This document shows positions 1-9,231 of a DNA stretch of 44,010 nucleotides, one piece after another. Every line of letters begins with the position of its first letter. Position 1 is the stretch's first letter. This DNA is from Synergistaceae bacterium. Its GTDB lineage: Bacteria > Synergistota > Synergistia > Synergistales > Aminobacteriaceae. A program made the translations under genes and the position numbers. The stretch is from contig JAFSRQ010000117.1 in assembly GCA_017446055.1 (NCBI GenBank), positions 1 through 44,010 of the forward strand, written 5' to 3'. The notes below the pieces were generated by a model. The model was not told the DNA's origin. It saw only the letters and a program-made list of their open reading frames with translations, and did not search any database.

Positions 1-536
1 TAGTCCCTGAATGCCCCCGACAGGTTCACCTTGCCGTCAAACTTGCAGCTGTCGATAGTGCCGCTCTCCATGTAGGCAGAAATTCCGCCCGCATAAATAG
101 TGATGGACTTGTTGAGCGTCGCAAGCCTGATACTGCCAGTAACAGAAAGATCCTTCACCACACCGCCCTTGATGTAGCCGAACAAGCCTGCGTAATTCTC
201 ATCCGAGCGGGCAATAGCTATAGTTATTGTGTGGCCGTTGCCGTCAAGCTGTCCCCGGAATGGGTACGAGCTGTTGACACCGATGGGCTTCCAGTCCTTA
301 TAGCCGCTAAGGTCTAAGTCAGCCGTCAGCTTGTAGTACCTGCCCATTGAGATTGTGCCGTCGTTGATGTCATCCCTGGCCTTGATGAGTGTTGCGACCG
401 AGTTAATCTCCCATGCTGAGTCCTCATCGTAGCCTTCAAGAAGATAGCCATCACTGCCGTAAACCACAGCCGAAGCCACCGCCGCTGACCATGCCACAAG
501 AACAACGGCCAGCAAGAACGAAATCAGCCTCTTCAT
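1..536 (-). CDS. Secreted surface protein, N-terminal part (cut by window edge)
   Basis: An open frame runs from ATG at 534-536 to the left edge without a stop, about 178 codons. AAGGAGG lies upstream on the minus strand (about 549-555). The protein begins with a signal peptide (MKRLISFLLAVVLVAWSAAV) followed by VVYGSDGYLLEGYDEDSAWE. The rest is a GLUG-like region with short repeats of the type GLFGYIKGGVVKDLSVTGSI. It closely resembles the first 200 residues of the giant protein encoded at 1333-7719, including the WEI(N/D)S...LIK.RDDI and YY(K/R)LTAD(L/I)DL motifs, so the two are paralogues. Such secreted beta-rich repeat proteins are usually surface or adhesion proteins, but that role is inferred. 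The full length and C-terminus are outside the window. Confidence 0.85.
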   Translation of the reverse strand, partial: MKRLISFLLAVVLVAWSAAVASAVVYGSDGYLLEGYDEDSAWEINSVATLIKARDDINDGTISMGRYYKLTADLDLSGYKDWKPIGVNSSYPFRGQLDGNGHTITIAIARSDENYAGLFGYIKGGVVKDLSVTGSIRLATLNKSITIYAGGISAYMESGTIDSCKFDGKVNLSGAFRD

Positions 537-609
537 GATTATGATGCCTCCTTAAATTTTGTGATTGATGTATGTTCGTGGATAATCGGTATTGTACTAC
601 ATTGGCGTG

Positions 610-641
610 AAAAAAATCCCCCAGCTTTTCATGGCCGGGGG
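610..641 (-). terminator. Rho-independent terminator after the 206-aa gene
   Basis: On the minus strand an 8-bp stem (CCCCCGGC/GCTGGGGG, one G-U pair) with a short loop is followed by a run of T. It lies just downstream of the stop at 651. Confidence 0.8.
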
Positions 642-650
642 CTGTCTGCT

Positions 651-1271
651 TTATGACTGGGGTTCTACTATGATACTGACGTTCAGGGCAGACTTCCGCG
701 ACCTGCTGTTGGCATTCTCCGCAATCACTGAAAGTTTGTACTCACCTGCTCTTCTTGGCGTGCCGTAAAGGACTCCTGTGTCTGTGTCCAGCATGAGACC
801 TTCAGGAATATTCCCGGAGTATGACCATATCACTTCAAGCGGGCTTTCTGTAAGCTCAAACTGGAAATGTGCCGGAACACCAACCGCAAATTCCAGCGTT
901 ATGCCTTCCTCAGCCGCGAACACCGGACGCACAGCCCTGACAGTCATATTCATCGTCCTGCTGTATGACTGCCCTGACTCATCATCCGGGCCATTGGTGA
1001 TTGTTACTGTTACCCTGCCGCTGAATATCTCCTGCGGTATTCCTGAAACCGTACATACTTTCCCGTTGTCTCTCACAGTGTATTCGAGTCCGTAAGGCAG
1101 TCCGTCAATGTCCCACTCTATCGGTGTTACGCCTGTAGCAGTAAGCTCCGACCTGTAAGCGGCTCCCTCAGTCCCAGACTCTAATGTGCCGTAAAGCATT
1201 GGCCTTGTCCCACCAGCCGAAGCAGTCCCTGAAACCACAGCGGCAATAACCAGCGCGATTAACTTTCTCAT
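651..1271 (-). CDS. Short secreted protein with two Ig-like (He_PIG-type) domains
   Basis: 206 aa. A signal peptide (MRKLIALVIAAVVSGTASAG) is followed by two Ig-like domains of the 'putative Ig' type: about residues 22-110 (TPIEWDIDGLPYGLEY, then ...SGIP) and 112-203 (EVIWSYSGNIPEGLMLDTDT, then GVLYGTPRRAGEYKLSVIAE). Both align with the last two Ig-like repeats (15 and 16) of the giant protein just upstream in the same direction, so this gene looks like a signal peptide joined to a copy of that C-terminal pair. The ATG has a good site (GGAGGTCAAG). A terminator of the upstream gene lies directly before its RBS, so it needs its own promoter or readthrough. No catalytic motif is visible. A surface-associated or binding role is only inferred. 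Confidence 0.85.
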   Translation of the reverse strand: MRKLIALVIAAVVSGTASAGGTRPMLYGTLESGTEGAAYRSELTATGVTPIEWDIDGLPYGLEYTVRDNGKVCTVSGIPQEIFSGRVTVTITNGPDDESGQSYSRTMNMTVRAVRPVFAAEEGITLEFAVGVPAHFQFELTESPLEVIWSYSGNIPEGLMLDTDTGVLYGTPRRAGEYKLSVIAENANSRSRKSALNVSIIVEPQS

Positions 1272-1285
1272 CTTGACCTCCGTAA

Positions 1286-1315
1286 CAAAAAGCCCCCCGG
1301 TTTCAGGCCGGAGGG
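1286..1315 (-). terminator. Rho-independent terminator after the giant Ig/LRR gene
   Basis: On the minus strand CCCTCCGG and CCGGGGGG form an 8-bp stem with one wobble pair, followed by CTTTTTG. It sits between the stop at 1333 and the RBS of the next gene. Confidence 0.75.
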
Positions 1316-1332
1316 TAATGCGGTAATTTCCG

Positions 1333-4300
1333 CTAGTCCTTGATTCTTACAGCTATAACAGGCTCGTAGATGACTCCGGGTTCAAGCCATGCGCTTACCG
1401 TTACAGTGTAGCTTTCCGGGACTCTCTCGATTGTTTCGCCGCTGTCATCGAGGAAGATTGCGTTGTCCGAGTCGCTGTCGTCGTTCTCTCCGTCAGGGAA
1501 TGAATGCCACACGAGCAATCCTCCTTCAGGCGCGGCCATGTCAAGCGAGACCGTGAACTCATACATGCCGGACTCTTCGACCTCCACAGCAGGAAGGACA
1601 GCCGCAACTATTTCGCCGGAATTTGCGATTTCAGCCATCATGTCAGTGGTGAGTTCTCCGCGCTCGTAGTACGCAATGCCGTTGACGAACTCAGGCTCTT
1701 GCTCCTCCGGGTCATTCGCAGGCGCAGGAGTCGTGTCATCCGTTATCACCATTATGATGTTCAGTGCCTTCTTTGCTGACAGCTTGTTGGCGTTCTTGGC
1801 GATAACCGTGAAGACAAACCTTCCTGTCTCATTCGTAGTCCCGTAGAGGCGGCCATTGTCAGTGTCAAACGTGAAACCTTCAGGAAGATTGCCGAGGCAT
1901 TCCCAAGTTACCGCAACAGGCTTTACTGACAGCTTGAAGTCGAAATCAATCGGCACTCCGGCTTTCCATGTCGCCAGCTCTATAGCTCTCGTCTCGAACT
2001 GAGGCTTGAGTGCCTTGATGGTCAGCTTCATTTTCTTGCCTATGTACTGTCCATCGCCTGAGCCGTTGTCGATTCTCACGTCTATCTTGTCGCTGAATGC
2101 CTTTAGCGGTGTTCCTGAGATAGTGCAGGTTTCACCCGTAGGACTCTGCTCATAGTCGAGGCCGTCAGGGAGTCCGTCAATATCCCACGTTATAGGTGTT
2201 ACTCCTTTAGCCTTGAGCGTTGATGTGTACGGTACACCCTCGCTGCCCTTCTTGAGAGTGCCCTTGATCTTGGGTGTTACTCCCTGAACCTTAAGCTCAT
2301 ACTCACCAACAACCTCTACAGCTCCGTTGCTGGCTATGATGGTCAGATCGTAGTCGTCAACTTCTGTGGGTTTGCCGGAGAATTTGCCCCTGTTGAACTT
2401 GATTCCCTCCGGCAGATCTCCCACAATCGTCCATTCCGTAGCCTTGAAGTTTACCAGCTTGAGCGTGAACGCATACTTCTTGTTCCACTTCGCCGTCTTC
2501 AGCGTGTCAGACTTGAATGACGGTGTTCCGCTCTTTACTCTCAGGCTGAATGACTTTGTCGTACGCCCCAGACTGTTTTCCGCAACGAGCCTGAATGTGT
2601 ATGTCGTAGCACTCCCCATAACAGCCCCGGAAATGAGTCCGCCCTCGTCAAGCTTCAGCCCTGTCGGAAGCGGGTTAGAGCCTTCCGCCAATGACCACTT
2701 CACATCGGTGCCTTCTGCTGACAGCTGGTAGTTGTACTCCTCGTAGATATAACCGTCGGGAAGCCTGGCTGTTGTCGTTATCGCGGGCGGGTTGAGGTCG
2801 TACACAGTAATCGTGAATGGCCGTGATACCTTATCCGCTACGTTTGAGGCAGTAAGCGTGAATGTGTACTGTCCCTTCGCCGCTAATGTCCCGGAGATAG
2901 TGCTGTTCTCTGTGTTCAGCGTCAGGCCGTCAGGGAGCGTTCCCTCAGTTACGGAGATGGTTACGGGCTTTGTCCCGGTCGTCTCAATGAGCGCGCTGTA
3001 TTCCCTCGTTACGTAGCCGAACTGCTCACCCCTGATTCTGAGTGTCGGAGCTGTACCCTCGATGAAAATCGTGAAGTCTTTGCTGTCAACACCTGCTGAG
3101 TTTGCCGCGGTCAGCCTTACGTCGAATGAGCCTGACACAGTCGGAACACCGCTGATTATTCCGTCAGCATTAAGTGTGAGTCCTCTGGGAAGAGTGCCGA
3201 TGTTGTTCCATATCATTGGCGCTGATCCTTCAGCCTCAAGCGTGAAATCATATGATGTGTTAATCATGGCCGAAGGAAGAGCCTCAGTTGTGATTGACGG
3301 CACTGAAGCCCTGATTGTGAGGGCGCGCCTTCCGCTTGACATTCCTGCTATGTTGGAGGCTGTTACGGAGAAGTTGAAGCTCCCGGCCTCTTCCGGCGTT
3401 CCGTAAATCCTGCCTGAGCTGACATCAAGCGACAATCCTTTAGGCAGTGCTCCGAATATGCTCCATGTTATCGGTGATGTGCCGTCCGCTGAAAGAACAG
3501 TGCTGTACTCAACTCCTACAGAGCCTTCCGGGAGCGTGTCGAATGATGCTGTCGACGGAGCTATGCCGTTCACTGTCAGTGCTAACGTCTTCACCGCCGC
3601 TCTCGACTCGCCTGCCGCGTTTGTGGCCTTCACGGTGAGCTGGAACACGCCCGCCTCTGTCGGTATGCCTGATATAGTCCCGGATTCTGACAGGGTGAGT
3701 CCTGCGGGAACATCGCCTGACACAGACCACGTTATCGGAGCTGTTCCATCTGCCGAAAGCACCGCACTGTAAGACTCATTGACCTTCGCCGCCGGAAGGA
3801 ATGCCGTTGTGATCTTCGGGGCAACTACTACAGACTGCTCAACCTCAAGCGTGAATGTCTTGCTGTCAGTGCCGTAGCTGTTGGACGCAATCACCGAGAA
3901 TGTGTAGCGTCCCTGCATCGTTGGAGTGCCTGAGAGAGTCCCGCTGTCGAATGTAATTCCGTCCGGGGGATTTCCAGACCAGTCCCACGTTATTGGCTCG
4001 CTTCCTGTTGCCGTGAATGTTGCAGTGTAGTACTCATTCGCCCGGCCTTTGTCGATGCTCACTGTAGTGATTGATGGTGCATCACCGTTCACCTTCAGCG
4101 TGTAGGTCTTCTCATCGCTGCCGAAGTCGTTCTCAGTCTTGAGCGTGAATGTGAATGTCCCTTCCTCCGCTGGTGTACCTGACAGTGTGCCGTTGTCGTT
4201 GAAGATCACCCCTTCAGGAAGCGTGCCGGAAAATTCCCACGTGTACGCGCTTCCAGCTACAACAGTGAAGCTAGCTCCGTATGGAGTCCCGATATGAGCA

Positions 4301-7300
4301 TCAGGGATTGACGTTGTCGTTATCGTCGGCGGAACGTCTTCAACCTCCATCTCATATGTGCATGAGTCAGAGCCTGCCGAGTTGGTTACTGTTACTGTTA
4401 CCGTGTAAGGTCCGGGAAGTGTGAAACGCCTGCTTGACCCTATTGTGCAGTGGAAGCCTTCTGTACCTATCTCAGTCCAGACAGAATACCAGCACTCACT
4501 GGGAAGCCCCGTTACTGTCCATTCCAGCGGCGCAGTGCCTGTAACGAGAATATCAGCATTGTAACGCTCTCCGACTTTGCCGTTCGGGATTGTCTGTGTG
4601 GTAATGCTCGGTTTCTCTGCTGTTACTGCAACAGGACTGTTTACGGTGATGGTAAGCTCCTTCGATGTCTCAAGCTCTCCGTCAGTGTCATCACTCTCAG
4701 CAGCGGCAATTGCTGTGAACGTATAATCCCCGGTTGCATCAGGAGTTCCTGAGATTACGCCCGTATCAGGGTCGATGTCCAGCCAGTCGGGCAGATCGTC
4801 AGCGTCCCACGTTACAGAAGTCTTGCTGAGAGCTTCGAGCCTTGTGGAGTAAAGGTTGTCCTGAATGGCCGCAGGGAGAGTCTCCGTAACTATTTCCGGT
4901 TTGTCTGACGGGTAAATGAAGACAATCATCTTGCTGGGGTCGTCAGCTCCGTTAAGGTTATAGCCTGAAGGCATCGCGAAGCCTGTATTGTACTCGTATA
5001 TCACGCATTCGGGGAGCGAGTAGAAGGTTGCCTTTCCTGTGTCGGGGTCAAAAGTCTCTGCATAGCTCGCGCCGTATCCGCGTACGCTGTCGGTGAATAC
5101 GTTTGCGAGATTTTCGCCGAGTATGCCGGAAATGTCAGCAACATAATACGGACTGTCGGCATATTTCTTCACGTCAAGCCCTGTGAGGTTCTGCGGTGAG
5201 AGGCTCAGGTTTGACGGGTTCAGGTTTACGTTTGCGCTGAGGTCGAGTGCCGGAATCTTGTTGCCGTAGCAGCTGAGATCCACAAGTGCCGTGTTACTGC
5301 TCAGGTCTAGCTCTTCAAGCTGGTTGTCGCGGCAGCACAGAACACGCAGCTGGAGATTTGCCGAGAGATTAAGCTCTGTTATGCGGTTGGCCTGGCACCA
5401 GAGAACTTCAAGCTCAGTATTCCCGCTAAGGTCTAACTCCTCAAGCCTGTTGTTGTCGCAGTGAATGGTCTTGAGCGCGGTGTTATTGCTGAGGTCTAAC
5501 TCTTCGAGCTGGTTGTTGTCGCAGTCAAGGTATGTCAGCTTATTGTTCGCCGACAGGTCAAGCTCGGTCAGATTGTTCATCCAGACAGTAAGGTTAGTCA
5601 GCTCTGTGAAATACTCGATGCCCTTCACTGAAGCAATCCCCATGTTGTAGACGTTGATGTAGGTTACCGCGTTCAGTTCGTCAGAGTCTAGCCACATATC
5701 ACCGTCGGTGTCAAGGTTGCTGCTGACGTATGACCTGAAGCTGTCATCCGGGAAATGAGCCGCGTCAATCGGAATCCCGTCAAGCTCGGAGATGTTCAGC
5801 GTGAATGTCCGGGAGTCCTGGCCGCCCTCATTTGTAGCGGTAACAGTAACGGATAAAGTCCCGGAGGCTGTCAGAGTCCCGTAAATCAATCCATCTGACG
5901 TGGCACTAAGTCCATTGTACAGTCCGTCAACAGTCCACGTAACAGGCGTATCACTCTCGGCTTCGAGCTGGTATGAGTATGGCTTGTTGAGTCTTCCGTC
6001 AGGCAGAGAGGACGTAACTATTTCCGGCGGATTTGACTCTGACCCGTTCACCGTGAGGACGAATGTTTTGACCGTGCTGTAATTTCCGTTCTTCACCGTA
6101 ACCGGGAATGAGTATGTCCCTGCTGTCGTAGGAGTTCCGCGTATATAGCCGCTTGAGTCCATTTCGAGTCCGCCAGGGAGATTCTCGGCTGACCACACCC
6201 ACGCAAGATATGAGGGCAGGTTTTCGCCGTACACATAGAACCATGCAGTGTAGTATTCTCCGGCTGTAGCTTCAGGCAGAGTGGAGTCTGTGGTGATTAC
6301 GATTGTCGGAGCCATAACATCAAGCGTGAAGAGTGTGTAGTCTTCCCCGGCAGAGTTGGCCGCGTAAATCCCGAACGAGAAGCTGCCCACCTCTGAAATA
6401 GCACCATAAAGCACACCGCTGGAGCTGAGTGATACTTCTGCAGGAAGCGTGCTGCCTTCTTCAGTCCTCCACTTTATAGGCTCTGTGCCGTTTGCCTGGA
6501 GCTGAATGCTGATGATGTCCCCCAGAACGAACTGACCCAAGTATGACGATGACGTTATTGCAGGGGCTATAGTGTTGTCGGTTACTGTGAGGAAAAATTC
6601 GCGCGTGTCATATGTCGACTCGTTAGCGGCACTCAGGGTGAATGAGTACGTGCCTTCCTTTGTGGGAGTGCCTGAGACAGTATCCCCCGCAAACGTCAGT
6701 CCTTCCGGAAGTTTCCCGGATGTGAGCGACCAGGTTATAGGAGTCGTTCCTGACGCAGTGAAAGTAGTGGAGTATGACTGACCGACAAAGGCTTCACCGA
6801 GTAATGACGCTGTCGTTATTGACACGGCCTCGATGGTCTCGTCGCTTGGGTCATCACCGCCGGGGGCTACATCGGAATTTCCGTAAACCCTTCCGCTTGT
6901 GCCGTCCCTGTAGCCGTAAATCCTGTTCTGCTTGATGCCGGCCTCAAGAGTTACGCGCGAGTAGTTGTTGCTGATCTCGTTCCCTGAATTGTAGTCAGTG
7001 AAGTAGCCGATAATGCCGCTTGCGTATGAATGCTCTCCCGGTGCTGAGGATTTGATCTTTGTGGACGAGTCTTTTCCGCCGACCTTGCAGTTTGTGATTA
7101 CCGTTTCGTCCCAGCGGTTTGCTCCGGCAATGCCTCCTACAAGCATATCGTAGGTATCTGAATGTGTGCCGGTGATTGTTCCGTCAAACGTACAGTTTTC
7201 GACACGGCCACCGAGAATGTACGCTACGATTCCGCCGACGTAAGAACTGTAGCCTCCTGACCAAGCATAGCCTGTGTTCCTGTTTGAGACCGCTACCCTG

Positions 7301-7719
7301 CCTGAGACTTTCAGGTTCTTGATTGTTCCTCCGCTCATCACCCCGAAAAGCCCGGTGTAAGTCTGGTTCGTCCGGGCAATGTACACGGTGATTGTGTGGT
7401 TTCCGCCGTCAAAAACGCCGTTGAAGGGAGTCTTGTTGTAGTTCCATTCGTCTTCGTCCGGGCCTATAGGTATCCAGTCCCTGTACTCCCTAAGGTCGAT
7501 GTCTGCTGTCAGGCGGTAATATTTCCCGGTGTTGATCTTGCCGGAGTAAATATCATCGCGGACTTTGATGAGGGTTTCGGCAGAGTCGATTTCCCACGCA
7601 TGAGCCTCATCGTAGCCTTCTGTCTCGTAGCCTGCCTGACCGTAGACAACCGCGAACGCACTCGAAGCGGCAAGCATGATGACCAATAACGCCGCCGCCA
7701 ACTTTCTTAGAGTACGCAT
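1333..7719 (-). CDS. Giant secreted multidomain protein: GLUG-like region, Ig-like repeats, EF-hand-like loop and LRR
   Basis: About 2128 aa when started at the ATG at 7717-7719, which has AAGGAGG upstream. An ATG 25 codons earlier lacks an RBS and precedes the signal peptide (MRTLRKLAAALLVIMLAASS). Domains from DNA position: a GLUG-like region (residues about 100-270); four Ig-like repeats (about 295-650); an EF-hand-like loop DTDGDMWLDSDE (about 670); six or seven 21-residue leucine-rich repeats (about 675-840) of the form LDCDNNQLEELDLSNN; twelve more Ig-like repeats (about 940-1990); and a C-terminal domain of about 130 residues. Ig repeats share PxITTxxLPxGxxGxxY, ITWxxxGxLPxGLxL and SGTPTxxGxYxFTxxAxN. 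No LPXTG motif or C-terminal membrane anchor is seen. It is probably a surface adhesin or stalk protein (inferred). Confidence 0.9.
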   Translation of the reverse strand: MRTLRKLAAALLVIMLAASSAFAVVYGQAGYETEGYDEAHAWEIDSAETLIKVRDDIYSGKINTGKYYRLTADIDLREYRDWIPIGPDEDEWNYNKTPFNGVFDGGNHTITVYIARTNQTYTGLFGVMSGGTIKNLKVSGRVAVSNRNTGYAWSGGYSSYVGGIVAYILGGRVENCTFDGTITGTHSDTYDMLVGGIAGANRWDETVITNCKVGGKDSSTKIKSSAPGEHSYASGIIGYFTDYNSGNEISNNYSRVTLEAGIKQNRIYGYRDGTSGRVYGNSDVAPGGDDPSDETIEAVSITTASLLGEAFVGQSYSTTFTASGTTPITWSLTSGKLPEGLTFAGDTVSGTPTKEGTYSFTLSAANESTYDTREFFLTVTDNTIAPAITSSSYLGQFVLGDIISIQLQANGTEPIKWRTEEGSTLPAEVSLSSSGVLYGAISEVGSFSFGIYAANSAGEDYTLFTLDVMAPTIVITTDSTLPEATAGEYYTAWFYVYGENLPSYLAWVWSAENLPGGLEMDSSGYIRGTPTTAGTYSFPVTVKNGNYSTVKTFVLTVNGSESNPPEIVTSSLPDGRLNKPYSYQLEAESDTPVTWTVDGLYNGLSATSDGLIYGTLTASGTLSVTVTATNEGGQDSRTFTLNISELDGIPIDAAHFPDDSFRSYVSSNLDTDGDMWLDSDELNAVTYINVYNMGIASVKGIEYFTELTNLTVWMNNLTELDLSANNKLTYLDCDNNQLEELDLSNNTALKTIHCDNNRLEELDLSGNTELEVLWCQANRITELNLSANLQLRVLCCRDNQLEELDLSSNTALVDLSCYGNKIPALDLSANVNLNPSNLSLSPQNLTGLDVKKYADSPYYVADISGILGENLANVFTDSVRGYGASYAETFDPDTGKATFYSLPECVIYEYNTGFAMPSGYNLNGADDPSKMIVFIYPSDKPEIVTETLPAAIQDNLYSTRLEALSKTSVTWDADDLPDWLDIDPDTGVISGTPDATGDYTFTAIAAAESDDTDGELETSKELTITVNSPVAVTAEKPSITTQTIPNGKVGERYNADILVTGTAPLEWTVTGLPSECWYSVWTEIGTEGFHCTIGSSRRFTLPGPYTVTVTVTNSAGSDSCTYEMEVEDVPPTITTTSIPDAHIGTPYGASFTVVAGSAYTWEFSGTLPEGVIFNDNGTLSGTPAEEGTFTFTLKTENDFGSDEKTYTLKVNGDAPSITTVSIDKGRANEYYTATFTATGSEPITWDWSGNPPDGITFDSGTLSGTPTMQGRYTFSVIASNSYGTDSKTFTLEVEQSVVVAPKITTAFLPAAKVNESYSAVLSADGTAPITWSVSGDVPAGLTLSESGTISGIPTEAGVFQLTVKATNAAGESRAAVKTLALTVNGIAPSTASFDTLPEGSVGVEYSTVLSADGTSPITWSIFGALPKGLSLDVSSGRIYGTPEEAGSFNFSVTASNIAGMSSGRRALTIRASVPSITTEALPSAMINTSYDFTLEAEGSAPMIWNNIGTLPRGLTLNADGIISGVPTVSGSFDVRLTAANSAGVDSKDFTIFIEGTAPTLRIRGEQFGYVTREYSALIETTGTKPVTISVTEGTLPDGLTLNTENSTISGTLAAKGQYTFTLTASNVADKVSRPFTITVYDLNPPAITTTARLPDGYIYEEYNYQLSAEGTDVKWSLAEGSNPLPTGLKLDEGGLISGAVMGSATTYTFRLVAENSLGRTTKSFSLRVKSGTPSFKSDTLKTAKWNKKYAFTLKLVNFKATEWTIVGDLPEGIKFNRGKFSGKPTEVDDYDLTIIASNGAVEVVGEYELKVQGVTPKIKGTLKKGSEGVPYTSTLKAKGVTPITWDIDGLPDGLDYEQSPTGETCTISGTPLKAFSDKIDVRIDNGSGDGQYIGKKMKLTIKALKPQFETRAIELATWKAGVPIDFDFKLSVKPVAVTWECLGNLPEGFTFDTDNGRLYGTTNETGRFVFTVIAKNANKLSAKKALNIIMVITDDTTPAPANDPEEQEPEFVNGIAYYERGELTTDMMAEIANSGEIVAAVLPAVEVEESGMYEFTVSLDMAAPEGGLLVWHSFPDGENDDSDSDNAIFLDDSGETIERVPESYTVTVSAWLEPGVIYEPVIAVRIKD

Positions 7720-7815
7720 AAGCTGTAACCTCCTTGTGTAAAATTTTTGCGGAGTAAAAATAAGGAATGAATATAATTTTACTACAAGCAGCAAGTAATT
7801 ACAGAGTTATGCGGA

Positions 7816-9159
7816 TTACTCGCCCCTCATTTCACGCAGTGCGCTCCAGGTGAAAGGCACAGCAAGAAGGAATGTCAGGCCGTCAGCAACAGGCTGTGCA
7901 GAGATTATCCCCGTCAGCCCGAAGAACTTCCGCCCGAAGTGCAGAGCAAGTGCCAGCATGAATCCCTGCCTTGATGCCGCCAATGTAGTAGCCCGGATTG
8001 TCCTGCGTGTGTTCTGCAAGTACATGTTCGAGATAGTAACGAAGCTCACAGACCAGTACACGAGGCACTCATAGCGCAGAGCCTGCGAGCCCAACGCGAT
8101 AAGCTCAAGGTCATCGGGACGGAAGAGCGCGATTATCCTCTCAGCGAAGGCATATCCCGCTATGCTCAGGGAAGCGCAGTAGACCGCCGTAACTCCCACG
8201 CTGAACCAGAAAGCACGCCTCACACGCTCATATTTCCCCGCGCCGTAGTTGAAGCCGCAGACAGGCTGGAATCCCTGGCCGAAACCCAGCACTATAGACG
8301 TCGCGAACATGGTTACACGGAAAACGATGGACAGTGCCGCAATCGCCGTATCACCGTAAGCACCCGCAAGCTGATTCATGTATGCCATCGAGATGCTTGC
8401 GAGTCCCTGCCGCCCCAGTGAGGGAAGCCCCCCCGCCGCAATCTCACGGTAATGTGCCAGTGTAGGCCGGAAGTTTCCCAGCCTCAGAGGGATTCCGTCC
8501 CGCCTGCCTGAGAGTGTCAGAAGAAGCATGAAGCTGACGAACTGAGAGATCATAGTAGCAAGAGACGCGCCCGCAACACCCATCCCGAAAACGAATATGA
8601 ACACGGGATCAAGAATGATATTCAGCAATGCCCCCGAAGTTATACCCAGCATTGAGACAAAAGCATTCCCCTGAAAACGCATCTGGTTGTTCAGCACGAA
8701 CGATGACATGATGAACGGCGTACCGATTAAGATATACCTGAAGTAAGCCCGCGCATAAGGCAGTATAGTATCAGTAGAGCCTAGAATGTGAAGGATGTCG
8801 TCCATGAACACGAAGCCCAATGCCGCAATCATTATCCCGGTGAGGAGCGAGGTGAAGAATCCTGTTGACGCTATAAGCTCCGCGCTCCTGCGATCCCTTG
8901 CCCCCAATGCCCGCGAGATATAGTTTGCGCTTCCCTGGCCGAAGAAGAATGCAACCGCCTGGATGAATGCCATGTACGAGAATATCACGCCGACTGCCGC
9001 GGGGGACTGGACATCTATCCCGGCAACGTAGTATGTATCGGCCATGTTGTATATCGCGCTGATCATCATTGTGATTATTGACGGGACTGCGAGACGAAGC
9101 ACTAACTTGCTTACGGGGTGGGTAGTCATTAATGTGTATTTTCTGTCTTGAGAGTTCAT
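7816..9159 (-). CDS. MATE family multidrug/toxic compound efflux transporter
   Basis: About 447 aa from the ATG at 9157-9159, which has CAGGAGGC 10 bases upstream. A longer frame from 9186 has no RBS. The pattern is typical of MATE transporters: two bundles of six membrane helices, opening with LVLRLAVPSIITMMISAIYN-MADTYYVA and repeating FGQGFQPVCGFNYGAGKYER in the second half. These proteins exchange Na+ or H+ for cationic drugs or metabolites across the inner membrane, but the substrate cannot be read from sequence. It is divergent from the sugar transferase at 9232, with only about 70 bp between the two starts. Confidence 0.93.
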   Translation of the reverse strand: MNSQDRKYTLMTTHPVSKLVLRLAVPSIITMMISAIYNMADTYYVAGIDVQSPAAVGVIFSYMAFIQAVAFFFGQGSANYISRALGARDRRSAELIASTGFFTSLLTGIMIAALGFVFMDDILHILGSTDTILPYARAYFRYILIGTPFIMSSFVLNNQMRFQGNAFVSMLGITSGALLNIILDPVFIFVFGMGVAGASLATMISQFVSFMLLLTLSGRRDGIPLRLGNFRPTLAHYREIAAGGLPSLGRQGLASISMAYMNQLAGAYGDTAIAALSIVFRVTMFATSIVLGFGQGFQPVCGFNYGAGKYERVRRAFWFSVGVTAVYCASLSIAGYAFAERIIALFRPDDLELIALGSQALRYECLVYWSVSFVTISNMYLQNTRRTIRATTLAASRQGFMLALALHFGRKFFGLTGIISAQPVADGLTFLLAVPFTWSALREMRGE

Positions 9160-9231
9160 CGAATAAGCCTCCTGATAATGCTTCATGATATACTAGCAAA
9201 AATTCCATGAAAGGCGTATATCATTGGCAAG

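Noticed and set aside
778-1095. Long plus-strand frames opposite the Ig-like and LRR coding regions (such as this one)
   Set aside because: They mirror the repetitive codon pattern of the real minus-strand genes, lack ribosome sites and resemble no protein family.
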